DNA from: Paraburkholderia caribensis
Lineage (GTDB): Bacteria > Pseudomonadota > Gammaproteobacteria > Burkholderiales > Burkholderiaceae
Length of the DNA stretch: 64,000 bases
Assembly (NCBI RefSeq): GCF_002902945.1
Contig: NZ_CP026101.1
Location: forward strand, 3,472,001-3,536,000
Direction: 5' to 3'
The position numbers and the translations under genes are program-made. The number at the start of each line of letters is the position of its first letter. Position 1 is the first letter of the stretch. The notes under the pieces were generated by a model. It saw only the letters and a program-made list of their open reading frames with translations, was not told the origin of the DNA and made no database searches. Shown one piece after another: positions 25,509 to 34,690 of the stretch.

Positions 25509-26219
25509 TCAGAACGGCGCGACGTTGAGGAAGAATCGTTGCAGCCAGCTCATGTCCTGGGATTCGTTGATATAGCCCTTGGCCGAGTATTCGATCTTTG
25601 CGTCCGCGACCTGAGTCGAGTAAACCGCGTTCAGGCTGCTGATCGTGTTGGGATTGACGACACCCGAGAAACGCACGAACTCATTGCCCTGGTTGATCAG
25701 CATCTGCTTTTCGCCACTCACGACAAGGTTGCCATTCGGCTGCACGCCGATCACCGTGACGGTGATCGTGCCGTTGAATGTGTTCGACGCATTGGCGCCG
25801 CCCGTCGCCTTGAACGTGTTGGCACCCGTCGCGTCGAGGTTCACCTTGCCGAACAGACCGCCGAGAAAGCCCGCCGTCGGCACGCCGAACTTGGTCTCGC
25901 CGTTGCGGTTCGTGTTCGCACCCGACGACTTCGTCGCGTTGATGTTTTCGGAGATGACGATGGTCAGGATGTCGCCGACATTGCGCGGACGCTGGTCTTC
26001 GAACAGCGGCCGGCCAGCGTAACCCGGGTTGTAGATCGAGCCGGGCGTTTGCAGCGAGGGCGCCGGCGGCGGCACGGCCGTCATCGGTTGCTGGGTGATC
26101 GGCTCCCTCGGCACGAGCGCGCAACCGCCAAGCGCGGCTGCGAGCACGCCAGCGCCAGCGAGCATCGACACGGCCCGCGCGCTGCGCAGAGGAATCTGGG
26201 TTCGAATGAAGTGCGACAT
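25509..26219 (-). CDS. flgH: FlgH, L-ring lipoprotein
   Basis: Outer-membrane L-ring subunit. A lipobox (LAAALGGC, acylated Cys33) follows a hydrophobic signal. The conserved middle reads PLFEDQRPRNVGDILTIVISENINATKSS and the end GYINESQDMSWLQRFFLNVAPF. The 236-residue length is normal. It lies between flgG and flgI, the standard order. Confidence 0.97.
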   Translation of the reverse strand: MSHFIRTQIPLRSARAVSMLAGAGVLAAALGGCALVPREPITQQPMTAVPPPAPSLQTPGSIYNPGYAGRPLFEDQRPRNVGDILTIVISENINATKSSGANTNRNGETKFGVPTAGFLGGLFGKVNLDATGANTFKATGGANASNTFNGTITVTVIGVQPNGNLVVSGEKQMLINQGNEFVRFSGVVNPNTISSLNAVYSTQVADAKIEYSAKGYINESQDMSWLQRFFLNVAPF

Positions 26220-26257
26220 CTTGATTACCGCCTAAGTGTTTCCGACTATCAGCCTGC

Positions 26258-27046
26258 TTAAACGGGCATCTGGCTGAGTGTCTGCAGCATCTGGTCGGAG
26301 GTCGTCACGGCCTTGCTGTTGATTTCGTATGCGCGCTGGGTCTGGATCATGTTCACCAGTTCCTGCACGACGTTGACGTTCGATGCTTCGACGTAACCCT
26401 GATTCAGCGTCCCGGCGCCATTCAGACCGGGCGTCGCGACGTTCGGCGTGCCCGACGAGGTCGTTTCCGCGAACAGGTTTTCGCCCTTCGCATCGAGACC
26501 GGTCGGGTTGATGAACGTGGCGACCTGCAACGAGCCGATCTGCGTGGTCGCCGTCGAACCTGCCGTCGTCACCGACACCACGCCGTCGCTGCCGATCGTG
26601 AGCGACGTCGCGTTCTGCGGGATCGTGATCGCGGGCATCACCTGGTAGCCGCTCGACGTGACGAGCTGGCCCTGTGCGTTGGTCTGGAACGAGCCGTCGC
26701 GCGTGTACGCGGTCGTGCCGTCCGGCATCTGCACCTGGAAAAAGCCCTGGCCGTTGATCGCGACGTCCTTCGAGTTGCCCGTCTGCTGCAGGTTGCCCTG
26801 CGTGTACAGACGCTCGGTCGCAACCTGTTGCACACCTGTGCCGAGCTGGATGCCCGACGGCAGCTCGGTCTGCTGCGTCGAGTTTGCGCCCGGCTGGCGG
26901 ATCGTCTGATACAGCAGGTCTTCGAACACCGCGCGCGAGCCCTTGAAGCCATTGGTGCTGACGTTCGCGAGGTTGTTCGAAATCGTGTCCATCTGCGCCT
27001 GTTGCGCATTCATGCCCGTGGCGGCGATATAGAGTGAGCGGTTCAC
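26258..27046 (-). CDS. flgG: FlgG, distal rod protein
   Basis: Main subunit of the distal rod. The 262-residue product has the axial-protein N-terminus (SLYIAATGMNAQQAQMDTISNNLANVSTNGFKGSRAVFEDLLYQ) and C-terminus (VVQELVNMIQTQRAYEINSKAVTTSDQMLQTLSQMPV), both diagnostic. It lies downstream of flgF in the rod gene order. Confidence 0.98.
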   Translation of the reverse strand: MNRSLYIAATGMNAQQAQMDTISNNLANVSTNGFKGSRAVFEDLLYQTIRQPGANSTQQTELPSGIQLGTGVQQVATERLYTQGNLQQTGNSKDVAINGQGFFQVQMPDGTTAYTRDGSFQTNAQGQLVTSSGYQVMPAITIPQNATSLTIGSDGVVSVTTAGSTATTQIGSLQVATFINPTGLDAKGENLFAETTSSGTPNVATPGLNGAGTLNQGYVEASNVNVVQELVNMIQTQRAYEINSKAVTTSDQMLQTLSQMPV

Positions 27047-27098
27047 TTGTTTCTCTCCGTGGAAGCGCGTTCTGCGTTCCGTTAAATCTGCGTCGCGA

Positions 27099-27857
27099 TT
27101 AGCTGAAGTTCAGCAGCTTGTTGGCCGACTGTTCGTTCTGGTCGGCGGACTCGATCATCTTGGTCTGCATCTGGAACTGACGGGCGTTGGTGATCATCGA
27201 GACCATCGCCGACACCGGGTTCACGTTGCTGCCTTCGAGCGCGCCTGCCGCGACGACCACGCTGGGATCGGCATCGGCGGGGTTGCCGTCGCTCGTGTGA
27301 AAGAGCCCGTCGTTGCCGCGCGTGAGCGCGCCGGGAGCGGGATTCACCAGCTTCAGTTGATCGACGAGCGCAATCGTCGTGGCGGGGTCGCCCGGCATCA
27401 ACGCCGATACCGTGCCGTCCTTGCCGATCGTCACCTCCGCGCCGGGCGGAATCGACACTGGGCCGCCGCCGCCCACCACGGGCATGTTGCTGGCATTCAC
27501 GAGCTGGCCGTTTTCGTCGACGTGCAGGTTGCCTGCGCGTGTGTACGCTTCCTGGCCGTCGGGCGTCAGCACGGACAGCCAGCCCGGCCCCTGGATGGCG
27601 ACGTCGAGCGGGTTACCCGTCTGCTGGATCGGGCCGGGCGTGTAGTCCGCGCCCGGCGTCGACGACAGCACGAAAGTGCGCGTGGTGTCGTCCTGAATCG
27701 TGCTGCCGTCGCCGAACGCCATCGGCACGGCGCGGAACGTCGCGAGCTGGGCCTTGAAGCCCGTGGTCGAGGTGTTCGCGAGGTTGTTCGCGACCACGGC
27801 CTGCTGTTCGAGCGCCTGGGTCGCGCCCGACATCGCGGTGTATATGAGCCGGTCCAT
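27099..27857 (-). CDS. flgF: FlgF, proximal rod protein
   Basis: Rod subunit. Axial-protein hallmarks are LIYTAMSGATQALEQQAVVANNLANTSTTGFKAQLATFRAVP at the start and VNPVSAMVSMITNARQFQMQTKMI near the end. At 252 residues it is typical. It follows flgE after 22 bp. Confidence 0.97.
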   Translation of the reverse strand: MDRLIYTAMSGATQALEQQAVVANNLANTSTTGFKAQLATFRAVPMAFGDGSTIQDDTTRTFVLSSTPGADYTPGPIQQTGNPLDVAIQGPGWLSVLTPDGQEAYTRAGNLHVDENGQLVNASNMPVVGGGGPVSIPPGAEVTIGKDGTVSALMPGDPATTIALVDQLKLVNPAPGALTRGNDGLFHTSDGNPADADPSVVVAAGALEGSNVNPVSAMVSMITNARQFQMQTKMIESADQNEQSANKLLNFS

Positions 27858-27879
27858 GATGGTGTCGGTGCGTCAGCTA

Positions 27880-29388
27880 TTACAGGTTGATCAGCGTCTG
27901 GTCGACGGCCTGCTGGGTCTTGATCGTCTGCGCGTTCGCCTGGTAATCGCGTTGCGCGGTGATCAGGTTCACCAGCTCGCTCGTCAGGTCGACGTTCGAG
28001 TTTTCCGTCGCGCCGCCTTGCAGCACGCCGTGGTTCGTCGAGCCGGGCGCCGCGATCACGGCGACGCCAGAAGCAGCCGTTGCCTGGAACTGGTTGTTGC
28101 CGAGGTTGATCAGGCCGTTCTGGTTCGCGAACGTCGCGAGTGCGACCTGGCCGAGCGCCGCCGTCTGGTTGTTCGAGTAGTTGCCCGTGATGGTGCCGTC
28201 GGCGCCGACCGAGAAGCTCGTCAACTGACCCGCCGCGAAACCGTCTTGCGTCAGGGAGTTGACGCCGTCCTTGCTGCCGAACTGCGTCGTGCCCGCGATG
28301 TTCAGCGTCAGACCTTGCGGCGTCGCCGAACCGTCCGAGTTCGGGATCGAGAAGTTGAACGCGAACAGCGTAGAGGTCGGGTTGCCCGACGCGTCGAGCG
28401 TGCTGACCAGATTGCCCGACGTGTCGAACTTAGCCGTGCCGATCTTGCTGGTCGGGACGCTGCCGTCCTTGCCCGCATACACGTCCCACGAACCGGCCGC
28501 GGTCTTCACGAAATACATGTCGACCTGCTGCTTGCCGCCCAGCGAGTCATAGACGGGCACCGAGGTCGAGTACGTGTACGTCGCGCTGTTGTTCGGGTCG
28601 AAGGCCAGCGGCGTCGGCGTGACCGTTACCGAGTCGCCCGTGGCCGGCGTGCCGGCGAGCGTGATCGTTTCGCCGTTGCCGAGCTTGATCGGCGAGTTGG
28701 CGGAGTACGTGCCCGATACGCTCGAGCCGTCGCTGCCCGTCACCGTGTAGGCCGTCGGGCTGGTGAAGCTGACCGTGTAGGTGTTGGCGTTCGTGCCCTG
28801 CGTGCCGTCCGTGATCGACACGCCATTGTTCGTCAGGGTGCCCGTGTTGGTCGCGGCGAAAGTCGCGGTAGGCGTGCCCAGCGCGAGTTTGTCCTGCGCG
28901 TTCAGGTTCAGGCCCGCTGTGATGCCCTTGGTGGCCGTCGGCGGAATATTGGCGGTCGGCACCTGCAGCGGCACGGTGCCCGCCGTATTGACGACGCCGT
29001 TCGCGTTCGCCGCGTAGCCCATCAGCTTCAGGCCGTCGGCGTTGACGATGTAGCCATTCTTGTCGAGCTGGAACACGCCGTTGCGCGAGTACGTCACCGA
29101 GCCGTTGTTCGACATCTGGAAGAAGCCGTTGCCGTTGATGGCGACGTGCAGCGCGATGTCGTCGTTGGTGATCGTGCCTTGCGAGAAGTTCTGCTCGACT
29201 TCCGACATGCGCGTGCCGATACCGATCTGGTTGTTGACGGCCGTGGCGACCGAATTCGCGTACATGTCCGCGAACTGCGCAGCACCTTGCTTGAAGCCGA
29301 CGGTATTCGCGTTGGCGATGTTGTTGCCGATGACGTCGAGGTCGCTCGACGCGCCTGCCAGTCCGCTCAATCCTTGTTGGTAACCCAT
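27880..29388 (-). CDS. flgE: FlgE, hook protein
   Basis: Structural subunit of the hook. The N-terminus YQQGLSGLAGASSDLDVIGNNIANANTVGFKQGAAQFADMYAN and the C-terminus SNVDLTSELVNLITAQRDYQANAQTIKTQQAVDQTLINL are the conserved coiled-coil parts. The middle is a Thr/Ser/Asn/Gly-rich surface domain. At 502 residues it is longer than enteric FlgE (about 400), with the extra length in the exposed domains. Confidence 0.98.
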   Translation of the reverse strand: MGYQQGLSGLAGASSDLDVIGNNIANANTVGFKQGAAQFADMYANSVATAVNNQIGIGTRMSEVEQNFSQGTITNDDIALHVAINGNGFFQMSNNGSVTYSRNGVFQLDKNGYIVNADGLKLMGYAANANGVVNTAGTVPLQVPTANIPPTATKGITAGLNLNAQDKLALGTPTATFAATNTGTLTNNGVSITDGTQGTNANTYTVSFTSPTAYTVTGSDGSSVSGTYSANSPIKLGNGETITLAGTPATGDSVTVTPTPLAFDPNNSATYTYSTSVPVYDSLGGKQQVDMYFVKTAAGSWDVYAGKDGSVPTSKIGTAKFDTSGNLVSTLDASGNPTSTLFAFNFSIPNSDGSATPQGLTLNIAGTTQFGSKDGVNSLTQDGFAAGQLTSFSVGADGTITGNYSNNQTAALGQVALATFANQNGLINLGNNQFQATAASGVAVIAAPGSTNHGVLQGGATENSNVDLTSELVNLITAQRDYQANAQTIKTQQAVDQTLINL

Positions 29389-29421
29389 GACGGTCTCCGT
29401 ATCTGCTGATGCTGAATGCGT

Positions 29422-30135
29422 TTAGATGATGGCGGCGATCGACGTCAGGCCGACCGTCTTGCCGTTCGAGAGGACGAGGCCCGGCGAGCCGTCCGGCTGC
29501 TTGATGACGCCCTGCACCGTGGCCGCCGACAGCGTGGCCGGGCTGGACGTGCCGTCTGCCGTCGTGCCGCTTGCGGTGAACGTGTAGTTGCCGTCGGGGA
29601 GCGCGTTGCCGGCCTTGTCGACGGGCGTCCAGCCGATCGGAATCGTGCCTGCCGACTGCTTGCCGAGGTCGATCGTGTTGACGATCTGGCCGGCCGAGTT
29701 CTTGACCGTGACCTGCACATCCGTCGCGTCGTTCGCGAGCGTGACGCCGAATCCCGTCGCCTTGCCCGACGCCACCGAGAAGCTGTCGCCCGGGGCGAGC
29801 ACCGTCGAGCTGATCAGGTTCGCGGCCTGGGTCTGCTGGTTGGTGGTCAGTTGCGAAGCGAGCGAAGTCAGCGACGTGTTCAGCTGCGCGATGCCCGTCA
29901 CCGTGTTGATCTGGGCCAGCTGCGAGGTCATCTGCGAGCTGTCCATCGGGTTGGTCGGGTCCTGGTTCTTCATCTGCGCGATGAGCAGCTGCAAGAACGT
30001 GTTCTGCAGGTCGCTGCCCGACGTCGCGCTGGAAGACGAGGAGCTCGACGACGCACTGCCCGTGCCGTTCATCGTGTCGAGCAACGTCTGCGAAACAGTC
30101 GCGCCGTTGTTGCCGATTGTGGATTGCGTAGTCAA
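29422..30135 (-). CDS. flgD: FlgD, hook-cap scaffolding protein
   Basis: Cap at the tip of the growing hook, needed for FlgE assembly but absent from the finished flagellum. The conserved N-terminal part reads LQNTFLQLLIAQMKNQDPTNPMDSSQMTSQLAQINTVTGI, followed by a FlgD Ig-like/Tudor domain (PIGWTPVDKAGNALPDGNYTFTASG). A Ser-rich linker precedes the core. The 237-residue length is normal. Confidence 0.97.
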   Translation of the reverse strand: MTTQSTIGNNGATVSQTLLDTMNGTGSASSSSSSSSATSGSDLQNTFLQLLIAQMKNQDPTNPMDSSQMTSQLAQINTVTGIAQLNTSLTSLASQLTTNQQTQAANLISSTVLAPGDSFSVASGKATGFGVTLANDATDVQVTVKNSAGQIVNTIDLGKQSAGTIPIGWTPVDKAGNALPDGNYTFTASGTTADGTSSPATLSAATVQGVIKQPDGSPGLVLSNGKTVGLTSIAAII

Positions 30136-30146
30136 GGAAACTCTCC

Positions 30147-30572
30147 TCAGGTTCCGATCGTGAGCGTCTTCAGCATCAGCTGTTTCGCGGTGTTGAGCGT
30201 TTCGACGTTGGCCTGGTAAGAGCGCGAGGCCGAAATCATGTTGACCATTTCCTGCACCGGGTCGACGTTCGGCATCTGGACGTAACCGTTTGCGTCGGCG
30301 GCCGGGTTGCCGGGGTCGTAGGACGTTTTCATCGGCGTCGGGTCGTCGATGACACCCGTCACCTGCACGCCGCCGATTTGCTGGCCCGAACCCGTGCGCG
30401 CGCCGCCGATCGGGTTGACGGCGAACACCACCTGCTTCGCCTTGTACGGCTGGCCGTCGGGGCCCGTCGTACTGTCGGCGTTCGCGAGGTTCGACGCCGT
30501 CACGTTCAGGCGTTGTGCTTGCGCGGACATCGCCGAGCCGGCGACGTTGAAAATGTTCATCAGGGATGGCAT
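30147..30572 (-). CDS. flgC: FlgC, proximal rod protein
   Basis: Rod subunit of 141 residues with the axial motif FNVAGSAMSAQAQRLNVTASNLANADSTTGPDGQPYKAK and the C-terminal QEMVNMISASRSYQANVETLNTAKQLMLKTLTIG. It lies between flgB (110 bp upstream) and flgD (11 bp downstream). Confidence 0.97.
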   Translation of the reverse strand: MPSLMNIFNVAGSAMSAQAQRLNVTASNLANADSTTGPDGQPYKAKQVVFAVNPIGGARTGSGQQIGGVQVTGVIDDPTPMKTSYDPGNPAADANGYVQMPNVDPVQEMVNMISASRSYQANVETLNTAKQLMLKTLTIGT

Positions 30573-30682
30573 GGCTTTTCGACCTCTCTTGCCGGCGTGC
30601 CGGCGTCTAATCCCGTAGCGTTGTCAGTTTTTAGCGTTGGTCCAGCGCGCTGCCCTCTGTATGGAAGGCGGCGCAATGTCGT

Positions 30683-31174
30683 TTAACCGTTCGACGTGAT
30701 CGCCGACAGCATCGACTTGATCTGCTGCGACAGCACCGTCATGCCGGACTCGAAGTGCAGCGAGTTGTCGGCGAACTGCACGCGCTCGGCGTCCAGATCG
30801 ACCGTGTTGCCGTCGAGCGAAGGCTGTGACGGAATGCGGTAGGCGACCTTGCCGAAGTCGTCGGCCGGGCCGCCCGTCGGGATGAGGCGCGCCTTGCCCG
30901 TCATGTGGCCCGGCTCTGTCGCGGCCATCGACATGCCTTGCGACACGCCCGCTGGCTGCGTCATCGCGAGCGGCGCGTTGTTCGAGGCGCCCGCCGTCGA
31001 GCCGCCGCTTTTCTTCAGCGCGCCCGCGAGCGCCGAACCGAAGTCGACATCGCGCGCCTTGTAGCCAGGCGTATCGGAGTTCGCGATGTTCGACGACAGC
31101 AGTTCCTGGCGATAGGCGCGCACATCGAGCGCCTGGCGGCCAAAGGCAAATTCGGCATCGAGTTTGTCCAGCAT
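30683..31174 (-). CDS. flgB: FlgB, proximal rod protein
   Basis: First gene of the rod/hook operon. The start MLDKLDAEFAFG was chosen because CGGAG precedes it and it matches the FlgB N-terminus; the frame upstream is not conserved. Diagnostic residues are LLSSNIANSDTPGYKARDVDF and the C-terminal VDLDAERVQFADNSLHFESGMTVLSQQIKSMLSAI. At 163 residues it is slightly longer than enteric FlgB because of a Ser/Ala-rich insertion. It is divergent from flgA. Confidence 0.95.
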   Translation of the reverse strand: MLDKLDAEFAFGRQALDVRAYRQELLSSNIANSDTPGYKARDVDFGSALAGALKKSGGSTAGASNNAPLAMTQPAGVSQGMSMAATEPGHMTGKARLIPTGGPADDFGKVAYRIPSQPSLDGNTVDLDAERVQFADNSLHFESGMTVLSQQIKSMLSAITSNG

Positions 31175-31319
31175 TGGGTTCTCCGTGGAACGGTCCGAGG
31201 CTTCCCGTTTCGCACCGCCGATCCGCCTTGTTCGACAAGAGGCGTTTCGCCTGCGCTGGCCGGGATGGCCTTTTTGCATGTGGTGAATTGTGCGGGCGGT
31301 GCGCAAGTCTTAATCGGAC

Positions 31320-31347
31320 GAATAGCCGGGGAAGGACGCCTCTATTC
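31320..31347. promoter_or_regulatory. Candidate FlhDC-type box between flgB and flgA
   Basis: A perfect inverted repeat GAATAG, 16 bases, CTATTC lies in the 242-bp divergent region. Orientation and spacing resemble enteric FlhDC boxes (AAATARCG, N10-12, CGYTATTT). A related CTATTC half-site occurs between fliE and fliF. Activation of both early units from such a site is an inference. Confidence 0.4.
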
Positions 31348-31416
31348 ACCGTTTGCACCGCAGGCGCGATCTCTAGAATGCGATTCGTACCCATGCATCA
31401 ACGAAGGAGTCAGACC

Positions 31417-32679
31417 ATGCCCTTGCCCGTCAACGCTTCACGCAAAGCTCGCCGTAAGAGCGCGCGTGCTGCCCGGACGCTGTCGGCGATGGCGCTGGTC
31501 GGCGCTTGCGCGGCCGCATCCGTGGCGCATGCGCAAGAGAACAACGGACCGATCGTCATTGCCGGACCCGGCGAGAAGAATCCCGCCGATCTTCAGGCGA
31601 TGGCCGAGAGGATCAACACGCCTGCGCCGGCCGCCGCACCGCGCGCGAGCGCGCCTGCTCCGATGGTTGCGCCCGCAACGCTTGCCGCGAATCCGCGCAG
31701 CGAGGCGGACCGTTTCGCCCAGGCCGCGCATGCGGATGGCGCGATCGTGATTCCCGGCGCGGCCGAGACGCCGGCGCAGCAAGGTGTTGCCGCAGCGCCC
31801 GCCATGGCCGTTGGGCCCGCCAATATGAATGCGGGCGCGCCGGGCATGATGCGCGTGAGTCTGCAACCGGCATCGCGTCAGGTGATGCCCGTGGTGGTTG
31901 CGCCGGCTCAGGCCGCCGTGCGGCCCACGGCGGGTGTTCAACCGGTTGCGGCGAATCCCGCTGCCGGCATTGCCGCAGCGGCGCAGTTGCGCGGCGCGGC
32001 CGCCGCACCGGCTCAGGCGCAGGCCGCCGCGCAACCGGCTGCGCCCGTGCCCCCCGGACAGCAGGACGGTGAATCGATCCGCCGCGCCGCACTCGCGTAT
32101 TTGCAACAGCAGTCGGCAGGATTACCGGGCAAGGTCGACATCAGCGTCGCGACCGTGTTTCCGCGCGGCCTGGCCGCATGCACCACGCTCGAGCCGTTCC
32201 TGCCGACGGGCGCGCGCGTCTGGGGCCGCACCACGGTCGGCGTGCGCTGCTCGGGCGAACGTCCGTGGACGCTGTATCTGCAGGCCAAGGTGTCGATTCA
32301 CGCGACCTACTTTCTTGCCTCGCGCTCGATTGCGCCGGGCGAGCTGCTGTCCGCCGCCGATCTCATCGCGCGCGACGGCGATCTGACGATGCTGCCGCAA
32401 GCCGTGATCACCGACCCGGCGCAGGCTGTCGGCGCCGTGTCGCTGATGCGTGTGTCGGCGGGGCTGCCGCTGCGGCGGGACATGCTGAAGAGCGCGGACT
32501 CGGTGACGATCGGGCAGTCGGTGAAAGTGGTGGCGCAGGGTGCCAATTTTGCAATTTCGGCGGAAGGCAGCGCGATGAACAACGCGTCGCCGGGTCAGCC
32601 GGTGCGGGTGAAGACGGCGAATGGGCAGATCATCCAGGGCATCGTGAAGGACGGCGGAACCGTCGTGATCCAGCTCTGA
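31417..32679 (+). CDS. flgA: FlgA, P-ring assembly chaperone
   Basis: Periplasmic chaperone for FlgI. The ATG was chosen because it follows ACGAAGGAG and opens a signal peptide (LSAMALVGACAAASVAHAQ); the frame remains open upstream but without conservation. The C-terminal 200 residues contain the SAF-type FlgA core (VDISVATVFPRGLAACTTLEPFLP, RSIAPGELLSAADLI, VKTANGQIIQGIVKDGGTVVIQL). At 420 residues it is much longer than the enteric protein (about 220), owing to an Ala/Pro-rich N-terminal half. Confidence 0.94.
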   Translation: MPLPVNASRKARRKSARAARTLSAMALVGACAAASVAHAQENNGPIVIAGPGEKNPADLQAMAERINTPAPAAAPRASAPAPMVAPATLAANPRSEADRFAQAAHADGAIVIPGAAETPAQQGVAAAPAMAVGPANMNAGAPGMMRVSLQPASRQVMPVVVAPAQAAVRPTAGVQPVAANPAAGIAAAAQLRGAAAAPAQAQAAAQPAAPVPPGQQDGESIRRAALAYLQQQSAGLPGKVDISVATVFPRGLAACTTLEPFLPTGARVWGRTTVGVRCSGERPWTLYLQAKVSIHATYFLASRSIAPGELLSAADLIARDGDLTMLPQAVITDPAQAVGAVSLMRVSAGLPLRRDMLKSADSVTIGQSVKVVAQGANFAISAEGSAMNNASPGQPVRVKTANGQIIQGIVKDGGTVVIQL

Positions 32680-32729
32680 CGGGTGTTACCTGTGGTTACA
32701 ACTTGAAAAACGTACCGGATCGGCTGACC

Positions 32730-32756
32730 TAAAGTTCGAGGGATGGATGCCGTTAA
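32730..32756 (+). promoter_or_regulatory. Sigma28 (FliA) promoter of flgMN
   Basis: TAAA, 15 bases, GCCGTTAA: 4/4 and 7/8 of the consensus with exact spacing. The -10 element ends 28 bases before the GTG start of flgM. A separate FliA promoter for flgM matches the enteric design, in which FlgM is made from both early and late promoters. Confidence 0.85.
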
Positions 32757-32784
32757 TTCATTCAAATCGTTCAGGAAGCCAATC

Positions 32785-33126
32785 GTGAAAGTTGATTCCA
32801 CTACCCATTCAGGCCTGCAGACGTTGAAAGACGGGCTGCAGCGCACGCAGCAAGGCGAGGCCGCCACGACGGGCGGCGCAGGCACGGCGACGTCGACGGC
32901 CACGGGCGCGTCGGGCGACGCCAATGTGAATCTGTCGGGGCTGTCGTCGCATTTGCACAGCCTCGCGAGCGCCGGTTCGTCGGACATCGACACGGCGCAT
33001 GTCGAGTCGATCAAGTCGGCGATCAAGAACGGCACGTTGACGATCGACTCCGGCAAGATCGCCGATGGCGTGCTGGCGACGGCGCGCGACCTGTTGCAGA
33101 AGAAGAGCCAGTCGTCCGGCAACTGA
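32785..33126 (+). CDS. flgM: FlgM, anti-sigma28 factor
   Basis: Binds FliA in the cytoplasm until the hook is finished, then is exported. The GTG start (KVDSTTHSGLQ) was chosen for three reasons: TCAGGAAG precedes it at good spacing, the family N-terminus begins with (M)KVDS, and the upstream in-frame ATG at 32743 lies inside the sigma28 promoter. The 113-residue product has an unstructured Thr/Ala/Gly-rich N-terminal part and the sigma-binding helices at the end (DTAHVESIKSAIKNGTLTID, KIADGVLATARDLLQ). Confidence 0.93.
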   Translation: MKVDSTTHSGLQTLKDGLQRTQQGEAATTGGAGTATSTATGASGDANVNLSGLSSHLHSLASAGSSDIDTAHVESIKSAIKNGTLTIDSGKIADGVLATARDLLQKKSQSSGN

Positions 33127-33224
33127 TGGACGCACCGATGGACGGTGCGGCGGGTGCCGGGCGGTAATTGTGACAAATCCGGTTTGCGTGATGCGCGAGC
33201 CGGTGCCTAGCGAGTTGCTTTGTG

Positions 33225-33671
33225 ATGAAAGACGCCCTGCTTGCCACCGTCATTGACGAATATTCCGCTGTGGAGCTGTTTGCTTCCGTCCTCGCTGCAG
33301 AGGAGAAGGCGCTGACCACGGTGCATCCCATCGACACGCTGCCGCCCATCGTCGAAAAGAAGATGGAGTTGGTGGAGCGGCTCTCGACGCTGGAGAAGGC
33401 GCGGGATTCGCAGCTGGCGGAGTTGGGGTATCCGGGCGGATGGAAGGGGATGGAGCTGGCGGTGGCAGCTGATTCGCGGCTTGCGACGCAGTGGTCCTTG
33501 TTGCAGAAGGCGGTTGAGCGGGCGCGGCGGTTTAATACCACGAATGGTGCTTTGATTCGGACTCGAATGGAGTACAACCGGCGGGCGCTCGCCGCGCTGA
33601 ACGTTGCGGTTGGGCCCGAGCGGGGGGCGCTTTATGGGCCCGATGGGCGGGTTCCTGCATTCGGAATGTGA
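33225..33671 (+). CDS. flgN: FlgN, chaperone for FlgK and FlgL
   Basis: Cytoplasmic export chaperone of the junction proteins. The ATG (MKDALLATVIDEY) was preferred over an overlapping GTG three bases upstream; the ribosome site is weak, suggesting coupling to flgM. The 148-residue product is helical and contains ALTTVHPIDTLPPIVEKKMELVERLSTLEKAR and RRFNTTNGALIRTRMEYNRRALAAL. The coding strand shifts to G+T-rich codons toward its 3' end, near element D. Confidence 0.92.
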   Translation: MKDALLATVIDEYSAVELFASVLAAEEKALTTVHPIDTLPPIVEKKMELVERLSTLEKARDSQLAELGYPGGWKGMELAVAADSRLATQWSLLQKAVERARRFNTTNGALIRTRMEYNRRALAALNVAVGPERGALYGPDGRVPAFGM

Positions 33672-33680
33672 GTTTTTTGC

Positions 33681-33722
33681 GAAGGGGGTGCTCCCCTTCT
33701 GGATTCCCTGGTTTTTGTTTTT
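33681..33722 (+). terminator. Possible terminator after flgN
   Basis: Stem GAAGGGG / CCCCTTC with a 5-base loop (33681-33699) begins 9 bases after the flgN stop. A T-rich run follows only after about 12 bases, so intrinsic termination is plausible but not ideal. Confidence 0.45.
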
Positions 33723-33850
33723 TTACCTGGCCGGTGCTCGATCTGAGTATCGGCTTTTTGGTTTTTGCGTTTTGCGTTTTGGTTTGTCTGCGACGCTGGG
33801 TGGGTTGCGTAGGTCTTGCGCTCGCATCCTTTCGCTTTTGCTTTTGCTTT

Positions 33851-34511
33851 CGCTGGCATCCGCGATTCGTTAGCTCGCGTCAACCGTTGCCCCTGTGCGG
33901 GGCGGCACCTACTTTTCTTTGCCGCCGCAAAGAAAAGTAGGCAAAAGAAAGCGGCTCACACCGCCAATTCTTGACGTTTACCCACGGGCCCCCAACGTCC
34001 CCACACTTCACACGACAGTGCCTCGATTGGTGCCCGTCGCCAACGCTTCGAATAAACGCCTCACCCACTTCACGCACCCGTACAAGGGCTGGCGTCAGCG
34101 AATGGTACGTGCCGCCCAGGTGGCAAACTGTGTGTAGGTTGTCGCGTCGTATAGGGTACCGCTCTTACAAGGTGGGACGCGTGCGCAATCGGTCTGGAGT
34201 GAAGCGCGTGGAGCACCGAGGGCCGACACACAGTTTGCCACCTGGGCGGCGGTGGACTATCTGGCGTGGCGTGCTGCGACGCGGGTGCGTGAAGCGGGTG
34301 AGGCGCTCATTCAGCGCGTTGGCAACGAAGGTGGGTCACGTGATTGCCGTGTGAAGTGTAAGAACCTTTGGGGGCCCTCAGGCAAGAATTAGTGCTGGCG
34401 GTGTGAGCCGCTTTCTTTTGCCTACTTTTCTTTGCGGCGGCAAAGAAAAGTAGGTGCCGCCCCGCACAGGGGCGACGCGTGAAGCACGCTAACGTAACGC
34501 GGATGCCCGCG
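33851..34511 (+). repeat. Nested inverted-repeat element, copy D
   Basis: 661 bp between convergent flgN and fliA. Ends CGCTGGCATCCGCG / CGCGGGCATCC (right end reverse-complemented), GC hairpin and 34-base palindrome on both sides, and an inner pair between 34111 and 34250. Flanks on both sides also carry a TTTGTCTGCGACGC-like or CAGCGCCGCAG sequence and runs of GCTTTT/AAAAGC, suggesting that the duplicated unit is longer than the core. Confidence 0.92.
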
Positions 34512-34580
34512 AAAGCGAAAGCAAAAGCAAAAGGATGCGAGCGCCAAACCCAGATAACCCGCCCAGCGCCGCAGCCAAAC

Positions 34581-34616
34581 CAAAAAGCAAAAGCCGACCT
34601 TAAAGAAAGATCGGCT
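34581..34616 (-). terminator. Intrinsic terminator of flhF-flhG-fliA
   Basis: Minus strand: stem AGCCGATC / GGTCGGCT (8 bp with one G-U pair), 9-base loop, then TTTGCTTTTT. It lies about 75 bp beyond the fliA stop codon. Confidence 0.75.
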
Positions 34617-34690
34617 CTCGAAGAGTAAGAAACGAGCAAAGCAGCCCGCAGGGCAAAAAAACAAAAGCAAAAGCAAAAATCAACAGCGCA

